Shown in pieces: positions 38,751-48,218 of a DNA stretch of 48,312 nucleotides. The stretch covers positions 1-48,312 of the forward strand of contig JANLSO010000109.1 of the NCBI GenBank assembly GCA_031362405.1, given 5' to 3'. The first letter of the stretch is position 1, and each line of letters starts with the position of its first letter. The stretch comes from JANLSO01 sp031362405 (lineage in GTDB: Bacteria; Actinomycetota; Thermoleophilia; Miltoncostaeales; Miltoncostaeaceae). The position numbers and the translations under genes were made by a program. The notes beneath the pieces were generated by a model. The model saw nothing but the letters and a program-made list of their open reading frames with translations, had not been told where the DNA came from and did not search any database.

Positions 38751-38878
38751 CGGAAAACAACTTTTGTGAAGAACGATGCGCGGGACGTCACGCGTACCGG
38801 TCGGGAACCGTGGCCTTCGTGCGACAGAATCGCATCCGCAGCACGATCCTTGACCTAAAGGGGCGCGTTCTGGGAACG

Positions 38879-40683
38879 GTGGCACAACCCGCGGCGATCC
38901 CCTCGTCGTTTTCCGCTCTGAGCGATTCCGCCTTGGCGATCATGGTGGCGGGCGGAGACGAGCACGCCTTCGAGGTGCTGTACCGGCGCCACCGCGACGG
39001 CCTCTTTCGGTTCTGCCGGTCGATCACCGGCAGCCCCGAGGACGCCGAAGAGGCGTTCCAGGCCGCGATGCTGAGCGCGTACGGGGCGCTGCGCGGCGGT
39101 GCGCGCGCCACACCCGTGCGGCCCTGGCTGTTTCGTATCGCCCACAACGCGTCGGTGTCGGTGCTGCGGTTACGGCGGGTCGGCCCCGCATCGGGTGATC
39201 TCGAGTCGGCGAGTGATCCCCTGGCGGGTATCCACGAACGCGTCGAGCACCGCGAACGTCTGCGCGAGCTGATCGACGATTTCGGTCGGCTTCCGGTGCG
39301 GCAGCGGGCTGCGCTCGCGATGCGTGAGATCGAGGGCCTGTCTCACGCGGCGGTTGCCCGTGCCCTCGATACGACGCCGCTCGACGCCCGGCACCTCGTT
39401 CACTCTGCCCGCTCCGCGCTGACCGAGCAGGACGCGGGACGCGACGAAAGATGCGATCACATTCGCGGTCTCGTGATCGCGGGTGATCGACGGGTTCTGC
39501 GCGGTCGACGCATCGGCTCGCACCTACGGGCGTGTGAGGGCTGCCGGGTGTTCGCCGCCGCCGATCGTGACCGACGCGCCGGATTGGGGGCCCTTGCACC
39601 CCTGCTCCCCTTCGCTGCCAGCGAGCGAATTCTGAAGGGAATTCTCCACCCGGCCTCCGGGTCGACGCGGGCGACGGCGAGGTCGGCGTGGCTGACCGGC
39701 GGGCGCGTCGTGCGGATCATCGGCGCGAGCGTCGGCGCCGGGGCGACCGCGACCGTCGTCGGAATGTCGGCACTCGTTCTCGGGCTCTGGTCGCACGACG
39801 GCTATTCGGCCGATGTGGCGCAGGCCGCGGCGCACCGCCCCGCGCCGGTGAACATTGCGGGCGGGTCGCCGATCCGGTCCCTCTCTCGGGAACCTCGCAT
39901 CGACACGCCGCCGCCGCGGGCAGCGCCCCCCGCATCCGCTCCCGCGGTGGATCGACGCGTCCCCGTGGCGTTGTCGAGATCGTGTGAACCTCCCCCTCGT
40001 GCCGCCGTCACGATCACTCGCGCAGAAGTCGGGATGGTGCAGATCGTCTCGGTCGGCGACATCGGTGGTGGCGTCCCCGCCGTACCGGCGCCCACGGATC
40101 AACCCCTGCAGACCCCCGCTGCCCCGGTTCTCCCCGCCGTCGCTGCGGAGGCGTCGCCGGCCGCACCTCCCGCCGAGCCACCCACCGGCTCGAGCGTCGT
40201 CGCTCCCCCCGGGCCTCTTGCCACCATCATCTCCGTGGTCGCCCCACCTCCCGGCGTGCGAGCTCCGGACACCAAGAACCCCCCACGGCCGGCGCCCAAA
40301 GGGTCGCCGACTCCTCACCCGGTCGTTGTCGTGCCGACGGCACCTCGCGCTCCGAAGGTCGCCGGGCCCGCATCGACACGAGTCTCGCCGGCCGCCCCGG
40401 CGCCGAGCGTGGCCGCGCATGCGACGACGACGCGCGCGCCGTCTGAGGCCCCGTTCGGCGCGGCCGATCCAGGAACCCCGGAGGAGGCGGTCCCGCCCGC
40501 CGCGGAGATCCCGCCGCCCGCTGCGGTGGTCGAGCCGTCCGCCCTCGAGCCTGCGCCCGACCCGAACGCACCTCCCGCCGCGGTGGTCGAGGTCGCTCCC
40601 GCCCTGCCGACCATCGACCTCGCGCCGCCGGCCGTCGTCGTCGAGACGGCCGCGCAGGCCCTCCCTGGAGAGTCCGGCTCGAC

Positions 40684-40687
<4 letters not shown>
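38879..40687 (+). CDS. ECF sigma factor fused to zinc anti-sigma motif, membrane span and Pro/Ala-rich tail
   Basis: Residues about 15-175 are an ECF sigma factor: region 2 with DEHAFEVLYRRHRDGLFRFC and PEDAEEAFQAAMLSAY, and region 4 with LPVRQRAALAMREIEGLSHA followed by the recognition helix. Next comes a ZAS-type zinc motif, Cys192 and His215-x3-Cys219-x2-Cys222 (HLRACEGC), then a hydrophobic span (about 278-305). The last about 290 residues are Pro/Ala-rich and would be outside the cell. The factor is therefore built as a membrane-held protein with its own anti-sigma motif; release would need proteolysis. The start is uncertain: GTG at 38879 fits the usual distance to region 2, and GTGs at 38810 and 38819 are in frame. 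There is no separate anti-sigma gene next to it. Confidence 0.83.
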
Positions 40688-41966
<1,279 letters not shown>

Positions 41967-41967
<1 letters not shown>

Positions 41968-43295
41968 CAGTCGCGCGCCAGGTTGCCGAACTTCGCGTAA
42001 TTGCCCATGAAGGTGAGCTTGACGCGGTCGGTCGGGCCGTTGCGGTGCTTCACGATATTGACCTCGGCGATGCCCTTCTCCTCAGACTCGTCGTTGTAGT
42101 AGTCGTCGCGGTTAATCATCATCACGAGGTCGGCGTCCTGTTCGATGGCGCCCGACTCACGCAGGTCTGACAACAGCGGGCGCTTGTCGTTACGGGCGTC
42201 CGGGGCCCGGTTCAGCTGGGAGATGCAGATCACCGGAACCTCGAGGTCGCGGGCCAGCATCTTGAGCGCGCGCGAGATCGCCGAGATTTCCTGAACCCGG
42301 TTCTCGTCGCGGCGGCCGGCGCTGCTTTCCATGAGTTGGATGTAGTCGACGACCAAAAGGTCGAGGCCCTCACGGCTCTTCAGCCGTCGCGCCTTCGTCC
42401 GCATCTCCGCAACGCTCATACCCTCGGAGTCGTCGATGAACAGCTTCGAGCGGGAGATCCGGTCGGCGGCCTGGCTCACCCGAGGCCAGTCTTCCGGGCC
42501 GACGCGCCCGGTGCGCATCCGCGTCGCGTCGACCATCGCGACTGACGACAGCATCCGCTGCACCAGTTCTTCGCCGCTCATTTCCAGGCTGAAGATCGCA
42601 ACCGATCCGTTCTCGTTCAGCGCGACATGCTCGGCGATGCACAGCGCAAGTGCCGTCTTGCCCATGCTCGGGCGCGCCGCGACGACCACCAGGTTCGTGC
42701 CCCGCAGCCCACCCGTCAGCCGATCGAGGTCGGCAAAGCCGGTCGGCAGACCCGTGACCTCGGAGCCGTTCTCGCTCGCCGCGACCAGGCGCTCCATGCT
42801 GCGCACGACGAGATCGTGGGCCGCGGTGAAGTCACCGCGCACGCGCTTTTGCGAGAGGTCGAAGACCATGTCCTCGGCCTGCTGAACCATGTCGCGTGTT
42901 TCGCCCTCGCGCTGCGCGACGAGCGCCTCGATCTGCTGGCCGACCTGAAGCAGCCGCCGCTGGGTGGCGGTGTCGCGGATGATCTCTGCGTACGCCTTGT
43001 AGCTGGCGGCGATATACGGGCTCGACATGATGTCGAGAACGCCCGCGCGCCCGCCGGCGGCGTCGAGGTCGCCGTTCTGGACCAGCCGTTCGGTGACGGT
43101 GATCGGCTCGATCGGTTCCCCGACCAGAAACAGGTCGTTGACGGCACGAAAGACGCGCCGATGCCCCTCTTTGTAGAAGTCATCGCCCGACACCATCGAG
43201 ACGGCCTCGGCGACATTCCCCGGGGCGTCCATCAGCGCGGCGAGGAGCATTTCCTCGGCCTCGACGTTCTGTGGAGGTGGAACGGCTTCTGCCAC
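41967..43295 (-). CDS. dnaB: Replicative DNA helicase
   Basis: Hexameric 5'-3' helicase of the replication fork. The 442 residues comprise the N-terminal collar domain (VPPPQNVEAEEMLLAALM), a linker and the RecA-like core with Walker A ARPSMGKTALAL (Lys213), FSLEMSGEEL, Walker B DLLVVDYIQLM, and the SQLNRAPDAR, LSDLRESGAIEQDAD and VNIVKHRNGPT segments. No intein is inserted. GTG at 43293-43295, 47 bases after rplI. The stop overlaps the purA start. Confidence 0.98.
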
Positions 43296-43342
43296 GCGGA
43301 TGGCACCGCGACGCGCGGCGAGACCTTCCGCCGCGGTCGGGG

Positions 43343-43795
43343 TCAGTCGAGCAGCGGGCTGACGATCGTCTTCACCTCAGCGATGAGGTCGGGCGTCAAC
43401 TCCACGGGAACCACGTAGGTGCCGACGGCGCGGATCGGCGGATCGACGTGAATGTGGCGCTTGTCGATGCGAATGCCGCGCGCTTCGTGGATGGCATCCG
43501 ACACGTCGCTGGCCGTGATCGACCCGAACAGGCGTCCGTCGTCTCCGGCCTTGGCCTTCAACGTGAGGATCGTGCGCCCAAGAAGATCCGACTGCTCCGC
43601 GGCCATCTGCTGCTGGCGCACCTCGGAGGCGCGGCGACGGTCTTCGAGGCGACGGATCTCGGCGACGCGCGACTCCGTGGCCGTTTCGGCCATGCCGCGC
43701 GGCTGGAGGTAGTTGCGCATGTAGCCGCGCGTCACCGAAACCACCGTCCCGGCCCCGCCCAGTCCATCAACGTCCTTCAGGAGGATCGCATCCAT
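43343..43795 (-). CDS. rplI: 50S ribosomal protein L9
   Basis: A 150-residue L9 with the N-terminal 23S-binding domain (ILLKDVDGLGGAGTVVSVTR, then GYMRNYLQPRGMA), a long charged connecting helix rich in Arg/Glu/Gln (about 45-75) and the C-terminal domain (LFGSITASDVSDAI, TYVVPVELTPDLIAEVK). ATG at 43793-43795 has GAGGG upstream. It follows ssb with 53 bases between; rpsR, normally located there, is absent. Confidence 0.97.
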   Translation of the reverse strand: MDAILLKDVDGLGGAGTVVSVTRGYMRNYLQPRGMAETATESRVAEIRRLEDRRRASEVRQQQMAAEQSDLLGRTILTLKAKAGDDGRLFGSITASDVSDAIHEARGIRIDKRHIHVDPPIRAVGTYVVPVELTPDLIAEVKTIVSPLLD

Positions 43796-43825
43796 CTATC
43801 CCTCAGTCTTTCGCTGTTCGGCGTA

Positions 43826-43841
43826 CCCGGCGCGCGCCGGG
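43826..43841. promoter_or_regulatory. Perfect 16-base GC palindrome between ssb and rplI
   Basis: CCCGGCGCGCGCCGGG lies in the 53-base gap between the ssb stop and the rplI start, the place where rpsR is normally found. As RNA it would form a short strong stem. It could be a processing or attenuation point separating ssb from rplI, or a deletion scar; nothing in the sequence decides. Confidence 0.35.
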
Positions 43842-43848
43842 CGTCACA

Positions 43849-44325
43849 CTAGAACGGAATGTCGTCGTCGTCGGCCGCGGCGGGGCGCATGTCGCTCGTA
43901 TCCACGGGAAGATCGCTCGTCGGCGCCGGCCCGCTCCAGCCCTGGGCCGGAGCCCCAGACCCACTTGCCGCGCCACCGCCCTCACCTTCGCCACGGCTGT
44001 CAAGGAAGAAGATGTCGTTGGCGACGACCTCGACGCTTTGGCGCTTGTTCGCGTCCTTGTCTTCCCATTCGCGCCACTGGAGACGCCCATCAACACCAAC
44101 ACGTCGTCCGCGGGCGAGGTACGTGCTCGCGGTCTCCGCCTGGCGTCCGAAGACGGTGACGTCGAAATAGTTCGGCTTGTCGGCCCAGTTGCCGGTGTCG
44201 TCGCGGCCGCGACTGGTCACCGCGAGCCGGATCGTGCACACCGCGTTGCCTCCCGCGGTGTGGCGCAATTCCGGGTCGCGGGTGAGACGGCCGACGAGCG
44301 TCACCCTGTTGAGGTCAGCGGGCAT
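43849..44325 (-). CDS. ssb: Single-stranded DNA-binding protein
   Basis: A 158-residue SSB. The OB fold (1-110) begins LNRVTLVGRLTRDPELRHT and includes NYFDVTVFGRQAE, YLARGRRVGVDGRLQ and VVANDIFFLD. A Gly/Ser/Ala/Pro-rich linker leads to the acidic tip DDDDIPF, which binds partner proteins of replication and repair. ATG at 44323-44325, 6 bases after the rpsF stop. Its operon includes dnaB, a functional neighbour at the replication fork. Confidence 0.98.
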   Translation of the reverse strand: MPADLNRVTLVGRLTRDPELRHTAGGNAVCTIRLAVTSRGRDDTGNWADKPNYFDVTVFGRQAETASTYLARGRRVGVDGRLQWREWEDKDANKRQSVEVVANDIFFLDSRGEGEGGGAASGSGAPAQGWSGPAPTSDLPVDTSDMRPAAADDDDIPF

Positions 44326-44331
44326 GGCGAC

Positions 44332-44754
44332 CTAACGGGAGGGGCGGCGGCCTCTGCCGCCACCGCCACCGCCGCGCGGTCCGCCACGCGGCGAACGCTC
44401 TTCACGGTCAGGACGATCATCCGCGGGCAGCGGGGCACCGGCCGTCTTGGCGTGCTCGGCCTCCGCGCTGTTGTGGCGGATCACCTGGTGACGAAGCACG
44501 ACATCTTTGTTGATCGACATCACGCGACCCACCTCGTCGAGTGCCGCGGAGGGCGTCGAGCAGGTGATCACGACAAAGCGTCCGTCGGCCTTCTTGGCCA
44601 TTGCGTAGGTGATCTTGCGACGACCCCAGTCGTCGAGGTGGTCAACGACCCCACCGTCTTGCTGCAGCAACTGCTGCACGCGCTCGAGCATCTCCTGCTG
44701 GCGTTCCTCTTCCGCGTCGGGGTTGAGGATGATCATGATCTCGTAGGCGGTGAT
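44332..44754 (-). CDS. rpsF: 30S ribosomal protein S6, probably initiated at an ATC codon
   Basis: S6 binds 16S rRNA with S18. The protein reads (M)TAYEIMIILNPDAEEER, with DGGVVDHLDDWGRRKITYAM and ADGRFVVITCS blocks, and a Gly/Arg-rich tail. The first ATG (44736) falls inside the first beta strand (after YEI) and has no ribosome site. Six codons upstream an ATC (44752-44754) has a perfect GGAGG at 44761-44765 with 6-base spacing and would give the normal N terminus. Between the in-frame TGA upstream and the ATG no ATG, GTG, TTG or CTG exists. The rare start is therefore the best reading, though a base error is possible. Confidence 0.93.
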   Translation of the reverse strand: MTAYEIMIILNPDAEEERQQEMLERVQQLLQQDGGVVDHLDDWGRRKITYAMAKKADGRFVVITCSTPSAALDEVGRVMSINKDVVLRHQVIRHNSAEAEHAKTAGAPLPADDRPDREERSPRGGPRGGGGGGRGRRPSR

Positions 44755-44760
44755 GCCCGG

Positions 44761-44765
44761 CCTCC
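44761..44765 (-). promoter_or_regulatory. Ribosome binding site that decides the rpsF start
   Basis: GGAGG on the minus strand, 6 bases before the ATC codon at 44752-44754 and 24 bases before the first ATG. The spacing is right for ATC and far too long for the ATG. Confidence 0.75.
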
Positions 44766-44794
44766 AGCGTTGTCAGCGGGTGTGTTGTGTGGGT

Positions 44795-44822
44795 CTGACG
44801 GTCACGGGTCGTCCGGCGTCAG
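44795..44822 (-). promoter_or_regulatory. Leader hairpin upstream of rpsF (possible S6:S18 autoregulatory element)
   Basis: On the minus strand CTGACG and CGTCAG form a 6-bp stem closing a 16-base loop that begins CCGGA. It lies between the predicted promoter and the rpsF ribosome site. S6:S18 complexes bind leaders with a CCG-containing bulged hairpin in many bacteria, so the position and CCG are suggestive. The match to the known motif was not tested. Confidence 0.3.
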
Positions 44823-44832
44823 CAGGCGGGAG

Positions 44833-44838
44833 AGTATA
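44833..44838 (-). promoter_or_regulatory. Extended -10 promoter element for rpsF-ssb-rplI-dnaB-purA
   Basis: Minus-strand TGGTATACT contains a TATACT hexamer (44833-44838) preceded by TGG, the extended -10 pattern. No clear -35 is seen 17 bases upstream. Transcription would begin near 44826, leaving a leader of about 70 bases before the ATC start of rpsF. Confidence 0.5.
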
Positions 44839-44960
44839 CCAGCGGCCCTCACTCCATCCGCGCGGATGCACACAACGGTGAGCCCGATGTCGCACCGCGC
44901 GCGTGCACTGCGGAGCCGCCCGGCGGCGGACCACTAAGATCGTCGTGTTCGCGACGAAAG

Positions 44961-45263
44961 GTGTGGCTCGTGGTCCGGCTTACTCGACTTGCTCTCTCCG
45001 CCGCGACGGCCGCGGGCCTGGGGGCCGCGCTCGCGGCGCGCCGTGCCCGTTTTCCTCGCGGCGGCCGCCCGCCGGTGGCCGCGCCACCGCCCGTGCTCCC
45101 ATCGACGCTCGCCGATGTGCCGCCCTCGCCGTCGTGGACCGACGGTCCATCCGAGAACCCCGTCGCCGCGCTCGATGCGGCGCGTGAGCGTCTGCGACGT
45201 CGCGCCGACGCCCTGCGGGCGGAGATCGGTCAACCGGCCGAGGCGGACCCGCGCGAACCCTGA
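44961..45263 (+). CDS. Small membrane-anchored protein with C-terminal helix, 100 residues
   Basis: GTG at 44961 (or GTG at 44970). The N terminus is a hydrophobic helix (LALSAATAAGLGAALAARRA, about 10-29) that could be a membrane anchor. A Pro-rich middle follows (about 32-65), then a charged helix (ALDAARERLRRRADALRAE) with coiled-coil character. No known family. It ends 2 bases before the metallophosphoesterase start, so the two are likely cotranscribed. Confidence 0.6.
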   Translation: MWLVVRLTRLALSAATAAGLGAALAARRARFPRGGRPPVAAPPPVLPSTLADVPPSPSWTDGPSENPVAALDAARERLRRRADALRAEIGQPAEADPREP

Positions 45264-45265
45264 CC

Positions 45266-46108
45266 GTGGCCGTCCGCAGGATCGCCGCCGCGCTGGCCGG
45301 GATCGTGGCCGTCGCCGTCGCGCTGCCGGTCGCCGCCGACGCGGGCCAACGCCGCGCGGTCGAGCCCCCCTCGGTGCACTTCGCCGTCAAGGGCGACTGG
45401 GGCTACGGGTCACCTGAGCAGGCCGCGGTGACACGTCGGATGTGCGCTGCCCACGCCCGCGTTCCGTTCGCCTTCGTGCTGACCACCGGCGACAACTTCT
45501 ACCGGCCCGACGGGCAGGCGACACCGGCCAACTGGAACGACCCGGAGGCCTGCCTCATCGACGCGGGCGTGACCTGGCGGGCGGCGTGGGGGAATCACGA
45601 TCTTGGCGGCGACGCGACCGCGACGCGTCTCGGATCCCCGGCGCACTGGTATTCGTTCCTGGCTGGCCGTGGTGTTCGCGTGATCGTCCTCGATGCGAAT
45701 CGTCCTGACGACGCCGACCAGATCAGGTTTCTGCGTCGCACGCTTCGCGTGGCTCCCGAGCCGATCCGCATCGTCGCTTTCCACCAGCCGGCATTCACCG
45801 CGGGTTTCCACGCGCCGGATGAGGTTCAGCAACGCCTCTGGGTGCCGTTGTTTCGCCGATACCGGGTGCAGCTGGTCCTGCAGGGGCACAACCACGCCTA
45901 CGAGCGCATCGTCCGCGATGGCGTCACCTACATCACCACCGGCGGCGGCGGCGCCCCGGCCTACCCGTGTCTACGTCCGACGCAGGGGCTGCGCGTCTGC
46001 GCGCCGGTTCATCACTTTCTTGCCGTTAACGTCTGGACACGGCGCATCGTGGTGCGGGCGATCCGCCCCGATGGATCGACCCTCGAACGGGTCGAGATTC
46101 CCGCTTAA
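45266..46108 (+). CDS. Secreted metallophosphoesterase (purple acid phosphatase-like)
   Basis: A 280-residue calcineurin-like phosphoesterase. A signal peptide (RRIAAALAGIVAVAVALPVAA, about 4-24) is followed by the metal motifs in order: GDWG (Asp44), TTGDNFY, WGNHDLGG, FHQP and QGHNHAYER. The set and the short single-domain form resemble tartrate-resistant acid phosphatases (ACP5-like). It would act outside the membrane, perhaps in phosphate scavenging. GTG at 45266 follows the small membrane protein stop by 2 bases. It is convergent with the HTH gene; their ends overlap at 46105-46108. Confidence 0.92.
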   Translation: MAVRRIAAALAGIVAVAVALPVAADAGQRRAVEPPSVHFAVKGDWGYGSPEQAAVTRRMCAAHARVPFAFVLTTGDNFYRPDGQATPANWNDPEACLIDAGVTWRAAWGNHDLGGDATATRLGSPAHWYSFLAGRGVRVIVLDANRPDDADQIRFLRRTLRVAPEPIRIVAFHQPAFTAGFHAPDEVQQRLWVPLFRRYRVQLVLQGHNHAYERIVRDGVTYITTGGGGAPAYPCLRPTQGLRVCAPVHHFLAVNVWTRRIVVRAIRPDGSTLERVEIPA

Positions 46109-46782
46109 CGCCGCCGCGGGTCGCCGACCGTGGACGGGCGCGCACCGCGGCCGGCGATGGCCGACGCCCACGCCGTGGCAACCCGGACCGTGAGCTGGCT
46201 CATCGCCGCGACAACCTCTCGTCGGGCCGACTCATCGAGCGCCGACGGCATCTCCGCCAAGGCCCGGTCGATTCCACGCTCGAGCGCCATGCTGCCCCCC
46301 AGCGTCACCTCGGCGGAGCTTGCGGCGAGGCCGTGGCCCCTGCCGTAGGTGTCGGCGAGCTCCATCGCCTCGGTAAGGCTGCCCGTATCGAACGCATCAG
46401 CAAGGGAGTCGACCCACGAGCGCACGATCGCCCGCCGCTCAGTGATCGAAAGGCGTCGGTAGGCGGCCTCAGATGGCCCTTCGACGAGATCCTCCACGGC
46501 ATCGGCGACGCTCCCCGAACGTTCGCGCAGGACCCGTGCGATCAGCGGCGAGGCAGGCAGATTCATGCTGCCGCGCCGACCTCCACGGCCCGGGCGTGCC
46601 GGCTGGCGTGCCAACCACTGACGCAGCTCTTCAGGGTCGAAACGTCGGTGACCACCCGCGGTGCGGACGTGCGGGATACGGCCTTCGCTGGCCCAGAGCC
46701 GCAGCGTGCTCGGGCTTACGCCAAGGGCACGCGCCGCCCCCGAGACCGAGAGCCACGGGCCCTCGTTGCGCCGCGCGCTCAT
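46105..46782 (-). CDS. MerR-type HTH regulator with C-terminal helical sensor-like domain (copy 1)
   Basis: A 225-residue protein. Residues about 10-55 are a MerR/excisionase-like winged HTH (LSVSGAARALGVSPSTLRLW, then HVRTAGGHRRFDPEELRQWL). The C-terminal about 140 residues are all-helical (SITERRAIVRSWVDSLADAF, GSMALERGIDRALAEMP) and resemble the RsbRD N-terminal/non-haem-globin type sensor domain; that match is tentative. A GTG at 46815 would overlap the upstream gene; ATG at 46782 is used. It forms a tandem pair with the next gene, similar in both domains, so the two arose by duplication. Target genes unknown. Confidence 0.85.
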   Translation of the reverse strand: MSARRNEGPWLSVSGAARALGVSPSTLRLWASEGRIPHVRTAGGHRRFDPEELRQWLARQPARPGRGGRRGSMNLPASPLIARVLRERSGSVADAVEDLVEGPSEAAYRRLSITERRAIVRSWVDSLADAFDTGSLTEAMELADTYGRGHGLAASSAEVTLGGSMALERGIDRALAEMPSALDESARREVVAAMSQLTVRVATAWASAIAGRGARPSTVGDPRRR

Positions 46783-46804
46783 CTGGGGCGACCCGCCCAC
46801 AGCG

Positions 46805-47554
46805 TCACTCCGCACCGCTGCGAAGTCGCGTGCGGACGCCGTCGGCGAACCCTGCGGCGACGCGTACGGCCATGCGGTCGAGAGAACGTTCGATCACCCG
46901 CCGCTGGTCGGGCACAGCTTCCAACGATGCGGCGAGTACCCGGTCGACCGCGCGCCTCAGAGCGAGCGCCTCGGTCAAAGGCCCTTCGGCGGGCTGGCCC
47001 GCGGCGCCGTGTCGAAAACCCTCCCACTCGGCCTCTCGAAAGCACGGACCAAGGTCGCCGCGCTCGATCGCCTCGGCGAGGGTGTGGACGGTGGCAAGGA
47101 CACGTGAGTGGCGCGAGGCCGATGGGCGGATCGTTCCTCCCGGCCGCGAACGCCCGAGCTCGGCCTCGAAGACGGCGAGAATCTCGTCGGCGAATTCGCG
47201 CACGCGTGCGCCGACGTCGGGCATCCGCTCGACGCGCGTCGGGACGAGCTCGGGTGCGCGCTGCGATGGTGCGGGGGGCGCTCCGCCACGGTCGGTGAGC
47301 CAGCGCACCAGCTCCTCGCGGGGGAAGCGGCGATGGCCGCCGGGCGTTCGCACGTGCGGCACACGGCCGGCCGCCGCCCATGACCGCAGGGACGATGGGC
47401 TGACGCCGAGCATCCGGGCCGCGGCGGATACGGAAAGCAGGGTGGGTATCGCCGTCGCACGCCCCGCGCGAGGGGTCGGTGATGGAGACCCCGAGGCGGA
47501 ATCAAAAGTCTCAGGCGGACGGCTACTCACAGCCGAACGGCCCCCTCGGGGCAT
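46805..47554 (-). CDS. MerR-type HTH regulator with C-terminal helical sensor-like domain (copy 2)
   Basis: Paralogue of the following gene: HTH SVSAAARMLGVSPSSLRSWA, then HVRTPGGHRRFPREELVRWL, and a helical C-terminal domain ending in RRVIERSLDRMAVRVAAGFA. With ATG at 47554 the protein has 249 residues. The open frame extends to 47677, but the added sequence is non-conserved and no start has a good ribosome site, so the N terminus is uncertain. The stop at 46805-46807 lies 22 bases before the ATG of copy 1, so both are probably cotranscribed. Confidence 0.8.
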   Translation of the reverse strand: MPRGGRSAVSSRPPETFDSASGSPSPTPRAGRATAIPTLLSVSAAARMLGVSPSSLRSWAAAGRVPHVRTPGGHRRFPREELVRWLTDRGGAPPAPSQRAPELVPTRVERMPDVGARVREFADEILAVFEAELGRSRPGGTIRPSASRHSRVLATVHTLAEAIERGDLGPCFREAEWEGFRHGAAGQPAEGPLTEALALRRAVDRVLAASLEAVPDQRRVIERSLDRMAVRVAAGFADGVRTRLRSGAE

Positions 47555-47753
47555 TTCGCGCGTTCTTTGCACCGGACCGCGCGCCCATGTGGAGCGCCAG
47601 GGCGGGCGAAAGTCTTCCCGACCCTTCGTGGCATACCGATGTTTCTGCCACCCGAGGGACGTATTTGCAACAGCCACTTCGCTGACGGAGCCCCGAAAGT
47701 TAGAAAAAGGCGCGGAATGCCCGGGGCCGTCACGGACGAACTCTCAGAATCGC

Positions 47754-48218
47754 TCACGGGCGGGCGTCTCGGAGCGACACTGCGCGATGTTGCGCATGGC
47801 GGGCGGCGACCGACCACATGGCCCGCGCTTCATCCGCGGTGGGTTCCTCCACCAGCGGCCGTGAGGGGCCCCCGAGCTGCGTCGTCAGCCACTCGTCGAG
47901 GACGTGCGCCGGGGCGCCACCCGGTCGCGACGAGATGTGGCGCCCGTCGGCCAGGAGCGCGAGCACCGGTACCGCGGATCGGCTCACGTGGATGCCGCGC
48001 GGCCACAGGAGATCCTCGCGCCGGGCCCAGTCGTCAGCCGACACGAAAAGGCTGAGCCCGATCCAGAGGTCGGGGCGGGCGCGTGCGATGGCATCGAGGC
48101 TTGCGGGGAGAAGCATGCAGGCCGGGCAGCGCGGAATCCCGAGGGCCAGAAGCGCCCGGGGCTGGTCGACGGCCGCCGCGACGTTCTCCTCGAGCGGTCG
48201 TGCGACGATCGCCGTCAC
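47754..48218 (-). CDS. Thioredoxin-fold protein with CPAC motif
   Basis: A 154-residue cytosolic protein. It reads ALLALGIPRCPACMLLPASL near the start, a thioredoxin-type CxxC (CPAC) after a first strand, followed by LDAIARARPDLWIGLSLF and a cis-Pro-like AVPVLALLADG with HISSRPG. This fits a diverged thioredoxin. The C-terminal 40 residues are not part of the fold. GTG at 48216-48218 overlaps the stop of the upstream gene (GTGA), so both are coupled. Reductase or partner unknown. Confidence 0.75.
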   Translation of the reverse strand: MTAIVARPLEENVAAAVDQPRALLALGIPRCPACMLLPASLDAIARARPDLWIGLSLFVSADDWARREDLLWPRGIHVSRSAVPVLALLADGRHISSRPGGAPAHVLDEWLTTQLGGPSRPLVEEPTADEARAMWSVAARHAQHRAVSLRDARP

